In this document: positions 12,601 through 25,929 of the stretch, one piece after another
Layout: each line of letters opens with the position of its first letter
How positions within the stretch are numbered: the first letter of the stretch is position 1
Source of the DNA: Centropus unirufus
Taxonomy: Eukaryota > Chordata > Aves > Cuculiformes > Centropidae
Direction: 5' to 3'
NCBI GenBank assembly: GCA_013397695.1
Contig: VYZI01000074.1
Span: forward strand, 246,807 to 310,806
DNA: 64,000 nt
Notes under the pieces: model-generated
What the model was told of the DNA's origin: nothing
Seen by the model: the letters and a program-made list of their open reading frames with translations, nothing else
Database searches by the model: none
Translations under genes and position numbers: made by a program

Positions 12601-15600
12601 CTGTATTAATCAAAAGTTCAACCCAGATCAGTAAAGGAGAAATTATGATAGCACAAAGCCTTATCTAGTTTTGCAAAAGGCAAATTTATAAGTGGTTATG
12701 TGTTACTCACAGTATTTCTGAAGTCTTACTTGAGCAAAATATGTTTTACAGGTATTTCTTTGTTTGTTTGAGGTTTTTTTCATTTTCACTTATGACTTTG
12801 AATAATGAAAGGAAAATCATCTAAAGTAAACATTAAGAAAAAATGCTTAAGGTAACTTTTATTGACAAAAATATTTTTTTTCTTAAATCTTTGTTGGGTG
12901 TCTTCCTTGTGGATAGTGTGTGCATGCCTGTTTTCATAATATAATATATTTACTTCGTCTAAATCACTATTTTTCAAGAAAAACAAACAAACAAAAACAG
13001 GATTAGTTTACTTTTAATGTTGACACTGAGGAAAAATTTATGTGGTGGATTAAGATTACTACCATTATTACATTTTCCCTTTGGTGTCAATTATTTCAAA
13101 TCCAGGTTTTTATTATTTCAATAAAAACGTGGTAGCCATTAAGACCATGAACATCCTTAAAGAGACCAAAGACTACCAGAAGATTTATATATCCTGCAAA
13201 AATATTTTTTTGCTTTCAATTATTCTTCACAGACTCTTAAAGCAGAAGTCAGGGGAGCCCACTCCCAGGATTAAAAGCAAGCATTTTTGCTTCTTTGACT
13301 CTTTGGAATTTATATTAGAGCAAAACCACTGCAACAAAACATAAGCTGCCTACAGGTAAGAAGCCTGAAAACATAGGGGTCAATCCTTTTTTCACACAAA
13401 GAGTGTAAAACTAATAATATACTGAATATACTATATAATATACTGAAGTGATATTTGGCTCACCAGTGGATACAAAAGACGTTAAGCTCTGTGCTCTACT
13501 GCGATCTCAGATTTGGTTCTGAGCCTTCAGAAGAACCAAGTCCTTGGACATTCATTCCCTTTTGACAAAAATCTCTCAGTCTTAGATCAGAACAACCACA
13601 GCAAAGGTCAGAACTCCAGTAAGTTACTGCCATCATCAACATTAGCACCAGTAGTATCCAGGCTGATATACATAAATGGTGATGCTCAGCATCACTCTGT
13701 TTATGAAGTACATTAATTGTGTGTTTCAATTGTTAAAGTAGGCGCTTTTAAAGACCTGCTTGCCTTCTGTATGCATCAGCTGAATGCTGGCTGCACACTA
13801 CTGGTGCTGCTTGTGAGTAAAAGTTGTGTCTGTATTAAGGACTTTACAACTCAGTGCATAGATAAAATAGTTTAGGTTCATAATGTGCTAAACAGGAATA
13901 CATTCATAGGCAAGAAAAATGTTTCTTATGAGAAGTAGAAGAGAAAACTAAAATGGAAGATATGTGTTTATACAGGATTAGACAACTGAGAAGAGGTCAC
14001 TTCATAGAGTAAGAAAGAACAAACCCAGTAAGTTTCAAGAGGTACTGTACAGGGAAAAAAGGCCACTAAGTACAGCAGAAGTAACAATACGGAGACTTTA
14101 GGAGACCTTTGAATCCTTGTAAATCCTGTTTCCTTAGGAAATTTCAAATAGATAATAAAATAGAGGATATTAACAAACAGTACTCACAAAAATATTTCAT
14201 TTAATATCTAAAAATATTTTTCACATATCAGTGCTAGGCTTAAGGTTTATATTTTTGTTTGAATCTATCACTGCAATTGCCAAATGGAACAGCTGATACT
14301 TAACCTTTCCCCAAAACTGGATATTGCTTCCAAACACGGTAAGTGCAATATGTTCCTTTTCCTACTTTCACCAACATCTTTGCTACATGTTATTTTTACT
14401 GCACTTGCTGCAAGATTCAAGAATCTGTGTAGTGCGAACATCTTTTCCTTGTGACATACTGGACCAGATGCTGCTCATCACTCTGTCCAGTCTTGTAAAA
14501 TCCTGTTAACACAGCATTTCTAGCAGCCTGTTCATTGACAGAATTGCTGTTCCACAAGAAATCTGGGCAATTAAAAACAGTATTATCTGATTTAGAAGGG
14601 GAAACTTAACTATGAAATTTCCCAGGATCTCCCGTTATTCAAGAAAAGAGGAGATATAACCTTCTCATACTCCTTAGTCAGTAATGTGAAAACACAGGGC
14701 AGTCTCAGAGGTGACCTTTCTAAAGGACTATTCTTAAGATGATAGTTCTGTTGTTGAATCAGCATTTGTTTTTGAAATGCACTCCTGAAAGAGTGTTGAG
14801 GGGAAAATAAATGCGTCAGCAAGTTTGTTTGCAGATTGAGACCTGATTTTCTTTCTAGAGGCAGAAAAACAAGTCTGTATCTGCATTCAGCTGGTTGGCT
14901 GGGAAAACATAGCTAAGCTAACAGAGGATCAGTTTCAAGCCCTTATTACTCTAGGCCAGGACAGTATCAAGCAGAACTTTAATCATCTACATTGTTAAAC
15001 AGTGCTCAGCCCCTAGATTGTCTCACTCTGACAAATGATATACCTTTATGTCCTACTTTGGCTCTGACATAGTCTGAATTTCTCTTTCGGCAGGTTTTGT
15101 CTAATCTTACTAGGACTTCTTTAAAAAACTAATTTAGAAATTTTGTTTATGAATAAAAGTATGGGGGGGAAGAACAACTAGATTTTTGCTGCACACAGCT
15201 TGCAAATTCAGGGTAGTTTTATAAACGCATATAAGAAACTTGTACAATCTGAGCATGCCTTTATTCAAGAATAGTGGCTTCCTACAGCTTCTGCCATCTA
15301 GAGAGCAAAAAGATGAAGATGGTGTAAGAAAGATCTCATTCAAATTATATTATAAGCTGATAGAGATCAAATTTGTTTTTCACAGCTTAATTAATCTAAA
15401 AAAAATTTATTAAACAAAGCCACTATCTGGGCTCTCCTTATGGTCAAAACATAAAGAAAATACTAGTGATTCATCCTGTGTTTGACTAACACCTTGGCAT
15501 CGAAATGTTTGAGTTTTGGTGGGATGTGTGTAAAATTATACTAAGTGCGTTTCCCACACGCAGAAAGAAATATTTAGAGGAGATTTTGACTACTAAGTCA

Positions 15601-18600
15601 TAACTTTGTCTTTTCTCTTCTGAACATAATGAAGCTCAGCACTACTCCTGAAAAGAATACCACCTAATACTATCCATTAATCTTTACGTACTGTCTGAAC
15701 CCCAAGACATGATTCTCCAGTGATACACGCATATCTTCGAATGGACATGCATTTGTACCTGCATTTGACATCTCTTTTTACAATGCTTCCTGAGTTGTCC
15801 ATGTACTTAATTAACCATAATAATATATTCTAGTGAAAATAAATTAGTAATTAAGTCTGCTGAATATTAACACATTTACATAATATAAAGGCAATCATTA
15901 CTCCAACGGACATGTAAGAAACTTATAAAATCTGTAAGGACTCAGAAGTCTCCTAAGACCTACATATTGTTACTTTAGCAGCTCTTAGTGGCCTCTTTCC
16001 CTGTGTGGTACCTCTTGAAGCTCTCTGTGTCTGTTCTCTTTCCTAATCTATGAAGTGACCTCTTCTCTCCTAACAGCTTGCTCATATATCCAGCTGTGAT
16101 TATATATTGATTTCAATAATGGATAAACAATATAAATGCTATGATAAGCATGGCAAAACTTAATTTCAACATTCTTCCTTATAATAGATTGCTTATACAT
16201 ATCCTACTGGCTTTAGCTGAAATTATGACAGTTAGGACCAAGTAATAATGCAAACCCTGAGTCTAAACGTGATGTCTTTTCTCTGAGTACTAAAAATGAA
16301 ATTCTGAAAACCTTCACACAACAGAAGGCAGAGAAAGGATTTATATGAATATTTGTTGTTAGAGCTGATGTAGTCTTCCCCATTTTCTAACATAATTAAG
16401 TTTCATCTCTTAACATCTACAGCTATCAAACCCACTCCTCAGTGTGGCTACTGGGACTAGCTTCTGGACATTAAAATACACATTAAAGAAAATAATCAGT
16501 TGAGCGGAACACTTTAATTTAAACTTATAGGAGTATTAGATAGTGACTATTTCCTTTTCTTACAGTTATTTAATTTTGCAGCAAGAATTATTTCGATGTA
16601 TTACAATAAACAAAAGACTAGAAAATTTACATTTTCCTTACCGTGTAGATGTTCCTTAGTGCTGTCATGTATCTTCTATCTTGTTCCTATTCTCCCAATA
16701 TGCTTAAGCAGAGGATATCAATTGCAAGTGAGTTTTATCCAACTGACGATAATGAGCTTCCAACAGGCTTTCAAAGAGTTGGGAACTCTCACTTAAAGCA
16801 CTGGTTTGTTTCAGGCAACATAGCATAAAACTATCAATTTGATCTTTACTGCTGAGCTCTGGCTTGCTTAAACTTAAATGCTTATTTAATATTAGTAATA
16901 GACTGATGTATGGAAGAATTTAATCTTGTGAAGATCTGTATAAGAGTTTCTATTGATGACAGCTGTATCCTTCACATTGCTTATCTGGCAGCCTGTGGCA
17001 GCAGGCAGTAGGCAGGCATAACTGTTTGATACATTATTCATTCTTTCTATGACTCAAGACCATGGAACTTAAATCTCATTTTCTAAAATACAAGGGACTT
17101 CATAAAAACTTGTTTGGGAAGTAATATGCACACTGTCTCTCTGCCAGTCCCTGGAAGGAAATATTGTCCAGTCATTTGTACCTACAGAGGAAATGCTAAA
17201 AAAATGTTAAGAGGTCACTTCAGGTATCATATCCAGTCAGTCCTTGACCCTGTCAACAAAGGTATTTTGTGATGGTGCTGGATTTTTCCTTTGGAAAGCT
17301 GAAGTGAACCCGATAGTTTATTTCTTGTGGTTACCAATCCACCATGAGGTGCCAAGAGAAAAACTGCCTTTTGAGCAGACAGTATACCATGCCTAGCAGA
17401 GTGACAAAAGTTTCCTATAGTACTGGTCCCACTCAGATTTACTCTTGCTGACACTGGAAAGGACAACACTGAGGGAATGAGCATCTTACACACCTTTGGT
17501 ATCTAACCACTATTTTTGTTTCTCCAGATGTAGCAACAATAAAGTTTGCTTCAAAATCAGAAACCTGCTAAGAAACAGCAGCCCTGAAATTTCTTTCTTG
17601 AGTCTTCAGGCTAGACTATCTGATACCTAAAGCTGCTTGAAATTGTTTGCCAGAGATGAGAGCTAGAGTGGTGCAGATGATCCCTGGTTTTGAAAGCTTT
17701 TCAAGATAACAGCTGAGTTCAACTTTTTCTAAGTCTGCCTGTGAACTTTGGGTATAATCTCTTTAAAGCTCCAGCTAAGCTCACCAAGCTTTGCTAGGTT
17801 TTCCTTCCCACAACATTTTTTTCTTACATTTGAAAAGCTTCAACAGCCTATCAAGGAGGCTGTGAAGAGCTCTTTTTTCTTGAAATTCTCCTCTGACAGA
17901 GAAGAGGGACAGAGAGCTCCACAAACCTTAAAGAAAAAAATAAAGTTAAAAACGTTTTTGAAAATTTTTCTACTGCAACCTTTCACTATGCCACCTTGGC
18001 AGATTTTGCTGAGTTTTGCCAGGCATAGGTCCTAAAGGGCTTACTCATGTTTTGAGGGCTTTAGTATTCCAGTTAAAATATTAAATTCAAACCTACATTA
18101 GTGTTTTCAATTACCTGTGATATCTAAGTCTAATACTATGGTTTTAATTCAACTTAAGTTTTAAACAGTTAACTGAGGTGCAAAAAAGTTCTGTATCTTC
18201 TCTACACCAGTGCGATTTTGATGAATGTTTTGAGAAGTCTAATGCTGCTATGTGGACAGTGACCAGTAACCTCCTATTTGGGACTCTGATATGTTATGTC
18301 AAGCAGTCCTGCAGACTGTACTTCAGACCCAGCCCAGATGTTCCAAGAGAGAAGTTCAGTCCAAAAGAATTCTGCTACCATCAATAGTATTACTCTTCTA
18401 TGCACTAAGGATAAAGTCAGCAATTTTAAAAGCGATAAGGTATAAACGTACAAAAAAAAAAGGTCTTGTTGCTCACATTAACCACTAAGGAAGTAACTGG
18501 CCAGGCAAGCCATAAAGGCAATAAAAGCTAGATTTGTTCATAAATTGAATGACAATTTGGGAACTGAAAGACAGGTGATGTGAAAATTACGCAGGTGAAT

Positions 18601-18861
18601 TCAGGATATGGCTTTCTGGCTTTTTGTGTAAATGGAATAGAATCAATGTCTCAAGTTGGAAAAGTAGTCAGGTATTGAATATGGATTCAGTATAGAATGA
18701 AGCGGAATTTTTGTATCTGCTTGCAATATTGGCACTTTAGTGGGTTTTTTAAAGTCTTTTTCACTTGTATTTGTCAGTATCCTGGACCAATTATTGAAAA
18801 ACTATATGAATACATTTGTCCCTCTCTACTACAGACTAGGTTTTACTCCATACTTTCTATA
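9661..18861. other. AT-rich non-coding DNA, no gene recognised
   Basis: I see nine kilobases of unique-looking AT-rich sequence with no exon, RNA gene or clear transposon. Small open frames (for example 13081-13344 and 17748-18035) show no domain or motif. An octamer-type ATTTGCAT near 11370 is isolated. Short local repeats are listed separately. Confidence 0.55.
13416..13446 (+). repeat. Short AT-rich internal repeat (aatatactga)
   Basis: The decamer aatatactga appears twice in 31 bases, separated by an overlapping variant of itself (atatactatat). This is simple-sequence drift without any other visible role. Confidence 0.7.
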
Positions 18862-18892
18862 ATTCTATGATTTGCTACTTAATTCTATGATT
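18862..18892 (+). repeat. Two copies of attctatgatt, possible CR1 3' remnant
   Basis: attctatgatt occurs at 18862-18872 and 18882-18892. CR1 elements end in repeated ATTCTATG-type octamers, so this could be the last trace of a CR1 3' end in plus orientation. The sequence upstream does not show the preceding conserved CR1 3' region, so chance is equally possible. Confidence 0.3.
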
Positions 18893-18961
18893 GCCAGGAA
18901 CATATAAAGAAGTCCATATGGAAAGCAGATTTTTAGTCATGAAAGCCGTTGAATATTCACT

Positions 18962-18995
18962 CTAGAAAAACACTTCCTCTAGAAAAACACTTCAT
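18962..18995 (+). repeat. 17-bp tandem duplication
   Basis: ctagaaaaacacttcct (18962-18978) is followed directly by ctagaaaaacacttcat (18979-18995), with one difference. It is a simple local duplication, slightly decayed. Confidence 0.9.
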
Positions 18996-21207
18996 TTGCA
19001 TTTAAAACACTGATGAAGGAATGGCACTTAGTCATTACTTTTTGTTATTACTATGTATAGTATTAATCGTTTACAAATCTTATAAACATATCCTCAGAGA
19101 ATATTCAAACATTTACAGCTTGTTTAATTCCTAAAGAAATGATGCCTTATAGACACCCTTTTTTTTGCATAGTCTATCACAAACATGATTCAAACTCACC
19201 ATTTTGTTCACAAGAAGTGCACATGGCAAAAAAAATAACGTTCTTTTCTAGACGATGCATATAATATTGCAAAGCAAGGCTTAAGAAAAACTGAATAGAC
19301 AAAAAAAAAGCCATGCTAAACTCAACTTATCTAGTTCAATGCTAAGGTCACTTAGATAATTTTCTAGAAAACATGGATCATAAAACTATATTAAAATATC
19401 TAATTTGTGGTTTGTAAAGGACTTTTTTTCATCCATATCACATTGATGCATGTTCCTTGCAGGTTTTTGTTTTTAATCTTATGTGTTTTTTAATAAGTAA
19501 TGTGAGTTTATATATTCACCACCGGTGTTACAGAAGAAAGCCAAAAGCCTTTAGGAAAGCATTTCTATGACTTCAAAAAGGGTAACAAAATAAAACTAGC
19601 CTTACTTTCTAGGAATTTCAGAAAGACCAGAGCCAAGGCTTATAAATTGAAAAGTATATTTTTATTAAAATAAAATAGGGAAAATAGGGAAAATATTCCT
19701 GAGGATTTTAAATCACAGTAGACTAACATTTTGACTTTTCATCTGTTATTTTTTCAGTCATTAACTGTTCATTAGGACCAGGGCCTGAAATAGACTGAGG
19801 CAAAATACCAGTTCATTCCTGTGTTGAGAGATAGTCCACTGATTTATGAATATACACTGTGAAATTTTACTTTTGAAAATGAGAGGAAGACAGTACATAT
19901 CTATTTCTTCTGAGATCCTGTGTGCATTCAGAGGATATTGCAATTATAGTCATACCAAATGTGTTCTAGTAACAAACCACTATGCTTGAGACATAGCTCA
20001 CCTTGGAAACACAGCTCGTCTGTGGATTTCTAATACAATCATAACTATTCAGGTGCTTTTACCAAGATGACTGTATTGACAATTTGTATCTGGAATAAAC
20101 ATTCTACGTGGCATATATCAGAAAACCTTTACTACAAGACAAGCCTGATGTGACACATTATGTTTCAGGACTTGCCACAAAAATAAAAAAAAAATACCGA
20201 GGATAATTTTAGGTATTCAAAGATGCTCACACTGTAACTTGAGAGGTAACCCTCACCTTAAATTAAAAAATGCTGTGTTATTTCATTCATATGGATTCCC
20301 CTAATTATAATCAGGTCTGTTGAAGAAAAATTAAATATGTGTCAAAATAGATTATCATGCTGTGGAAACTGTGACAAAAGATGAAAGTTCTGCCTGGGAT
20401 ATATCTAGTTGTGTCTAACCACAAAATTAACACAGAAGCAGGAAGACTAAACATGCAAAGGCAAATAAACATCTGACATTTCAAGATGCATAACTGAAAC
20501 ACAAGGGCAAACTAAATACAATTATGCCCAATTACATGACAAGAAAAAAAAAACAGAATAATTCTAGCCTTCTCTCTGCCACATGTCATAAAACAGCCTA
20601 AACACGTTCATTTTCAGTACTGCAGGAAGGGCTAATCTGTAATTAAAGCTTTACAAAAATTAGGACTGCCTATACAAAAGAATGTACAGCTTGAAAGGCT
20701 TGACAGTATAATGCAAGGTCAAAGTAAGAGAAACTAGTGGTTCTATTAACACAACAAAGGAGCAAATATCAAAGCAATCTCTGGAACAATTGCAGGAACT
20801 AAGTTACCACATGTCAAAAATGAACAGACACACAAAGCAAAGAAAAAAAATGAGGTGTATGCAGAAGAGAAAACCAAAAATTTCCCTATCACAGTACTGA
20901 TCAGCACTACAGCTGATACATACTCAACAACTGAATGGAATTCATTACTGAATAGAGATTTTCTATTAGTGCTGAGGGTATGGTGTAGAGGAATAAATTT
21001 AAAATAAATAAATAAATGATAAAAGACTTCAAAGGTAGATGTCATTCCACAGACAAAATCCATATCTGCCTGTGTATGATACTGACAAAAGCTAAATGGA
21101 AATGGAGTGATTCGTATGCCACTGCTGGCAACACTGTGCCATTAACTGTGTTGCAGCATGATCAAGCTTTTATGCAGTCTGCAGAGATCTTCCCTTTCAA
21201 TGAAATG

Positions 21208-21221
21208 GGAAATTAATTTCC
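21208..21221. repeat. 14-bp perfect palindrome ggaaattaatttcc
   Basis: The sequence is identical to its reverse complement and is centred on TTAA inside a TAAT/ATTA homeodomain-like core. Single palindromes of this length occur by chance at low frequency in 64 kb, so no function is claimed. Confidence 0.8.
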
Positions 21222-22744
21222 TTCATAATTATAAAGGAAGGATTGGGGAAAATGGCTACCAGAATACTGGAGGACATTAATTACATGGACATTTCGCCTA
21301 ACCCAGTATATAAAGCAGATGCATTGCCCCAATATCAACCTGAGATGAAAATCGTGACTTAGTGAGTCAGTGACTATCTCTTCATCTCCCAGCTTCTTCA
21401 ACTAGGATGACAATCTTCAATCTGCAACTGAACACCTGAATCTCTCTTCTATATTTTATATCAGAAAGTATGCTGAAGGTGGAAAGAAAGTTTGGGTATT
21501 CCTCACTTCTTGACCCCCTGTGTCCCATTGCCAGGGAGAAGAAATATGTCTTCGTGGAGCCTCCCCTCCACTAAATAGAGTCGGCTGTTACATGACATGC
21601 CAAAAGGATATTAGTACACTTCCCTGCACACTGAATAATTGATCACCTGACCCTGAGTCTTACTTTTTTCTCTGTATGCATATGATAAATAGCTCTAAAA
21701 AAATATGGCTGAAGAAAATCAATAATATTAAAGGCAGTGCCTACCTTCTTAACTAACAGATATCCTAGGTTCTTTTAAGAAAATAATGTCTCACAGTAGC
21801 TATACCTTTTATTCTTTTATACCATTTTCCTGCTGGCTTCCCCAGAACATTTCATTTGCCTGGTGAAAATGAAAGGCTGCTAACCTTCCTGTTTCCAATA
21901 AACATTGAGTGGGATTCCTCCCATCTAAGTCTGGCCCCATAGAGTATAGCTCAATGTAATCATGTAGGCACCTCCTTAGACAATATTGACTTTATAAGAG
22001 ACATTTCAGGACATTCTAAATCACATAATTGAAGAACTAAATATTTATGTTGTCAGCATAAATCATTCTCCTAGTGTTTTTGCATCCTTCATGAAAATCT
22101 TACTTATGAGATGCTGCGTCAATATACTTTTTTTTTCCCTGAGACTTAATATGTTTTGAAATCCATGTTAATTGACCCCTCAAACAGAGGGTGTATACTT
22201 CAGTCACAAACTTATGCATCTCAGCTATTTTAAAAATAACTGCACTGGTATAGCAGAAGTTTAATCAAGACAGTATGAAGCTTAGTGCATGCTAAGCGTT
22301 TCTCCCTTGTACAGTCACTGTTGCGATTCTCACAGCAAAATAACATCTAGAAACTTTCATTTCCTAATATCTGTTAGTAACTCCCATTTATACGTAATAT
22401 TCTGTACTGCCAGTCTTACTGATAGTATGGGAGCATACAGTTATAGAAGGGAAGAAAATTATGTCTAGAGTTTTTCTGGTCCATTCCCCAGTTTTAGCAC
22501 CTATCAGTGTTTTAGAGTGGCAATATTAAATTCCTCGAGGAGCTTTTTTTTGTGGTCCTCTATCTTATTTGAAGGAAATTATTTTAATCATATAATCCTT
22601 TTTCTTTAGCCTAGATGAAAAGGAAAACCATCTACTTTTAGATTCCATAAAAGCTATAGATTGTCCAGTGTAAACACATGAAACAAAATTTGAATGGCTT
22701 TAAAATATTTGAGAAACAAATCCTTCAACATCTTAAAGTTTTAT

Positions 22745-22768
22745 AATATACCCAATAATATACCCAAA
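22745..22768 (+). repeat. 12-bp tandem duplication (aatatacccaat)
   Basis: Two adjacent 12-base units, aatatacccaat and aatatacccaaa, differ at the last base. A minor slippage product. Confidence 0.85.
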
Positions 22769-23039
22769 CTGCTAATTCAGATTAAAACCAGCTTGTTAGC
22801 ATCCAGAATATCAAGCTTAACTTAGCTTCATTTAGCCAAGCCATTAATATATCTTTCCATTTATGAAATAAAAATAAATCTGTCACATCACTGTATTTTA
22901 GTGGAGTCTGGTGTATCCATTGACTCATAATAAAGGTATCTCCATGACTATGCAAAGTGGAGAGCCCAGAAGTATATAGTAATTGGTATTGGAGTTCAAA
23001 TTTTTTAAACAATTTCTAAAGACAGTTGTTACTGTCTCT

Positions 23040-23480
23040 GGATCTGGTCTAAAAATTTAAAGCTGGAAATGTGATTTTGCACTGAAGAAGCTTTTGATGT
23101 CCTTTTAAAGCAAATGGTCATTTCACAGAGATAGTCTTTATACATTTGCTTCCCTGTAATACTTTTTTTCCTTTAATTTGAATAATGTTTATTAAAGAAA
23201 GGTTTGAAATGAATGATCACACTCTCCATGGCCATTCATTTGCCTGCAGCAGCACTTTTTGGAATATTCATAATGCAGAAAATGTCATTGGAATAATTTA
23301 CTGTTCTTCATGAATAATAAATTATAGCATAATCTCTTATTCACACATCTCTTACAGAATAAGCTTGTTTGGATATATTGTTTGTCATGTTATCATGAAG
23401 CTATTATAACTTTCATGGGTTAAAAGTAAGGACTCCCCAAGTTTGCTTCACTACATTTGATTTCATTTAATACAAGTTTA
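23040..23480. promoter_or_regulatory. Candidate conserved non-coding element
   Basis: This repeat-free block is dense in motifs typical of vertebrate developmental enhancers. They include AT-rich homeodomain-like cores (ttcataatgcag, gaataataaattat), TEAD-like ggaatatt/ggaata words, and a 9-bp inverted pair AAATGAATG…CATTCATTT around 23206-23242. It has no coding frame of note. The call comes from composition and motif density only, and conservation across species has not been measured. Confidence 0.3.
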
Positions 23481-24293
23481 GTTTACTATATGGCTATGTT
23501 TACTGCACACTTATTTTGGTACGTTTGGTTAGTTTGAATCTGCATCCCGCTGTATTCTTAGCAGTAGTTCCATTCTTTTCTCGGGGAATTTGATATATGT
23601 CTTGTCTAAACTCTCAGAAGTTTTATGTTAATTTTATTCTTCATTTGCTAACATTTATTCATGTATAAAATGCCTTATAGCAAATGAATATATTCTCTTC
23701 CAGCACTTAACCTCAAGACCAAGTTAAAGAACCAAGTTCCGAAAATCCACTAAGACCCCAGGTACTATCCAAGTTGCATATTCTACCAGAAAACTCTGAT
23801 GACCATTGGTGAGTACGCCTTGTGAAATTATTTGTCATTTTTTTCCAGCAGGGAGAGACCCTTCCCTCTCTGGCAGTGTATGGCTTCACCATTCCTTTGT
23901 TGCTTTCTGTCTCTCTCCAACAGTCCAAAAGATGTCATGTCCAGCTCCCTCTTAATGTCTATCTCTTATCATTGGCATAGCAATTACTGAAGTAAAGTGA
24001 GCTTCTTCAAGCAGAGAAGTGAAAAATCTGATAGTCAATAAGAATCAGAACTACTTGTCTCCTCTCTCATTATCTCTTTTAGTGAAAGAGTGACAGTCTT
24101 CAAAATGCTTTTCTAGGAACCCCTTAAGAGTAGGATGACAGGCTCGTTAAAGACTCTTAACAGGAAAAAATCTGACTTGTTTTATTGTGTTAAGTGGTTT
24201 CCAAGTTCTTCCTATGATAGTCTATTCACTTCAGTTAATAATTACCACTTGTTAAACCTTTTTGGCAGCAAAGGGATAGAAGATTTGGTGAAA

Positions 24294-24309
24294 CATATAT
24301 ATATATACA
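24294..24309 (+). repeat. (AT)n dinucleotide run
   Basis: About six uninterrupted AT units between C residues. It is below the length at which strong polymorphism is expected. Confidence 0.85.
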
Positions 24310-24575
24310 TACTAGTAAGCAATGTCTAAGTTAACAACTAGTGCAGCACAACCCAATGTATCTCTAGGGCTAATGAGTTAGTGGTGAAAATCCAACATCC
24401 ATACTGTTCTCATTCTGTTTGGTTAGGAGAGGTCAGGACTTATGGTGTCCAGCAATTACTGTGCCATTTTGATCAGTAGCAAGAGGGAAAGGAAGAGAAG
24501 GCTACCCAAAAGGGCACAATGGATATTCACAACTGTTCTGCGTGTACCAGCATGCATTTTCTAGGTTCCATACTC

Positions 24576-24597
24576 CTCCCTCCCTTGAAGGAGGGAG
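24576..24597. repeat. GC-rich 8-bp hairpin
   Basis: ctccctcc (24576-24583) pairs perfectly with ggagggag (24590-24597) across a six-base loop. No U-run or other sign of a known RNA class follows. It is a local structural curiosity. Confidence 0.7.
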
Positions 24598-25587
24598 TTG
24601 AGCCAGGCCAGTGTAGCTGGCAAGTTTATAATAAGAAGGTTCCACCAAATCTTTATTTTTTGTTATCCAAACTGTGAAAATTTAAGAGCAAAACACACAG
24701 TGATTTGTGTTGTATTGCAATAACAATCTGTCTGGCACTTCTGTTCTTGCAAGCAGAAAGTACTGCCTTACACAAACCTCCAGTGACTGCTTGGAAAAAA
24801 AGGAATTTTCTTGCAAGTTTGTTTTTCTAAGTGCCTTTTTTAGTCCTGACATCTCACCATGCCTCATGTTATAAGATGCAAAATTTTTTCTACAGTATTT
24901 TTGTTCCTTATTTTAGCTTCAGATAGAAGAGAATTTTTATGACTGAGATTATTTAACTGAGCAGAACAACTGAGCCAACCAAGCTTTATCAGGAGGAGGA
25001 GGAGGAAAGATATAAATTCTTCGTTTTATGGCCAAAGAAATTATTCTTCTGGGGCTGGAAATCATTAATATGAGAAAAATATATCTTGTGGTGTTGATAT
25101 AGCCATAATAATATAATAATTTCCTAATTATTTTACTGACTCTTTTTGCAAATTTTCAAAATTCTCCACAACCAATTGCATACTCTGCTGGAAAAAATAG
25201 CTACATAAGTCTTCAAAACATTATTTTTTGAGAATGGAGGGAAAAAACAGAATCAGAGAAGTGGGCACAATGACAGAGCGAAACAAGTCTGATGATCCAA
25301 AGATCAGGGCACTAGATCTCAACAGACAATTTCAAAATATTAATATTTTCATACTAGGACTAAGATTATTAAACATATAGAGAGTTTGATTGACAGAGAA
25401 AACTCTTAGGAGCTTGTTCACTGTTACGTGTGCAGTCTCTAGTCATGAACCTCTCAGAGTATGAGATGTATGACTATATCATCAGGCATTAAATGAAGAA
25501 ATCTACTGCTCTCCATGACACATTACCTGGTGTTCCTATTGAATTTCTGATAATTAGGCTTCCTGTCACCTAGAGCTATAAATCATA

Positions 25588-25929
25588 AGTGGTGTTTCCC
25601 AAGGGTCAGTGTTGGGGCCTGTTTAAATCTTTATCAGTGATCTGAATGAGGGGAAAGACTACAACCTAAGTCTGCAGACAAAACCAAGTTGGGTGGGAGT
25701 GTTAATATGCTAGAAGGTAGGAAGGCTGTACAGAGGGATCAAAACAGGCTGGTTTTACAATCCAAAGCCAGTTTCTGAGATCCAACAAGGCTAAGTGTCT
25801 AGTCCTACATGTGAGTCACAGCAACCCCACTCAATACCATGATTTAGTGGTGGCTCAGCAGTGCTAAGTTAAGGGTAGGACCACATAATTTAAATGGTGT
25901 TTTCCAGCCTAAAGAATTCTGTGATTCTT
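25588..25929 (+). mobile_element. CR1 LINE fragment, internally deleted
   Basis: The first part follows the CR1 reverse-transcriptase DNA pattern: 'ggtgtttcccaagggtcag', then 'gttggggcctg', 'atctgaatgagggga', 'aagttgggtgggagtgtt', 'gaaggtaggaaggctgtaca' and 'caacaaggctaagtg'. These correspond to the GVPQGSVLGP and following region of ORF2. Near 25840 the sequence jumps to the CR1 3' end ('ggcagtgctaggttaa'-like, then 'ttccagcctaaagaattctg'). Several hundred bases between the RT core and the 3' UTR are therefore missing. It lies in sense orientation on the plus strand, 5'-truncated, frameshifted and non-functional. The avian CR1 family assignment is by pattern recognition. Confidence 0.88.

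Larger units (their letters stand above)
18996..23039. other. AT-rich non-coding DNA, no gene recognised
   Basis: No open frame here encodes recognisable protein. The minus-strand frame of 105 codons at 20746-21063 is rich in hydrophobic residues but has no homologue I recognise. A 14-bp palindrome at 21208 and a 12-bp duplication at 22745 are the only structured items. Confidence 0.5.
23481..25587. other. AT-rich non-coding DNA, no gene recognised
   Basis: No gene, exon or family-level repeat is visible. The block contains a short AT dinucleotide run and one GC-rich hairpin, both listed. Confidence 0.55.

Noticed and set aside
18840..18892. Full CR1 insertion ending in two attctatgatt copies
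   Set aside because: The sequence upstream lacks the CR1 3' region, so it is listed only as a low-confidence repeat.
20746..21063. 105-codon minus-strand hydrophobic frame
   Set aside because: The hydrophobic bias comes from A-rich plus-strand sequence read as T-rich codons on the minus strand. I recognise no protein.
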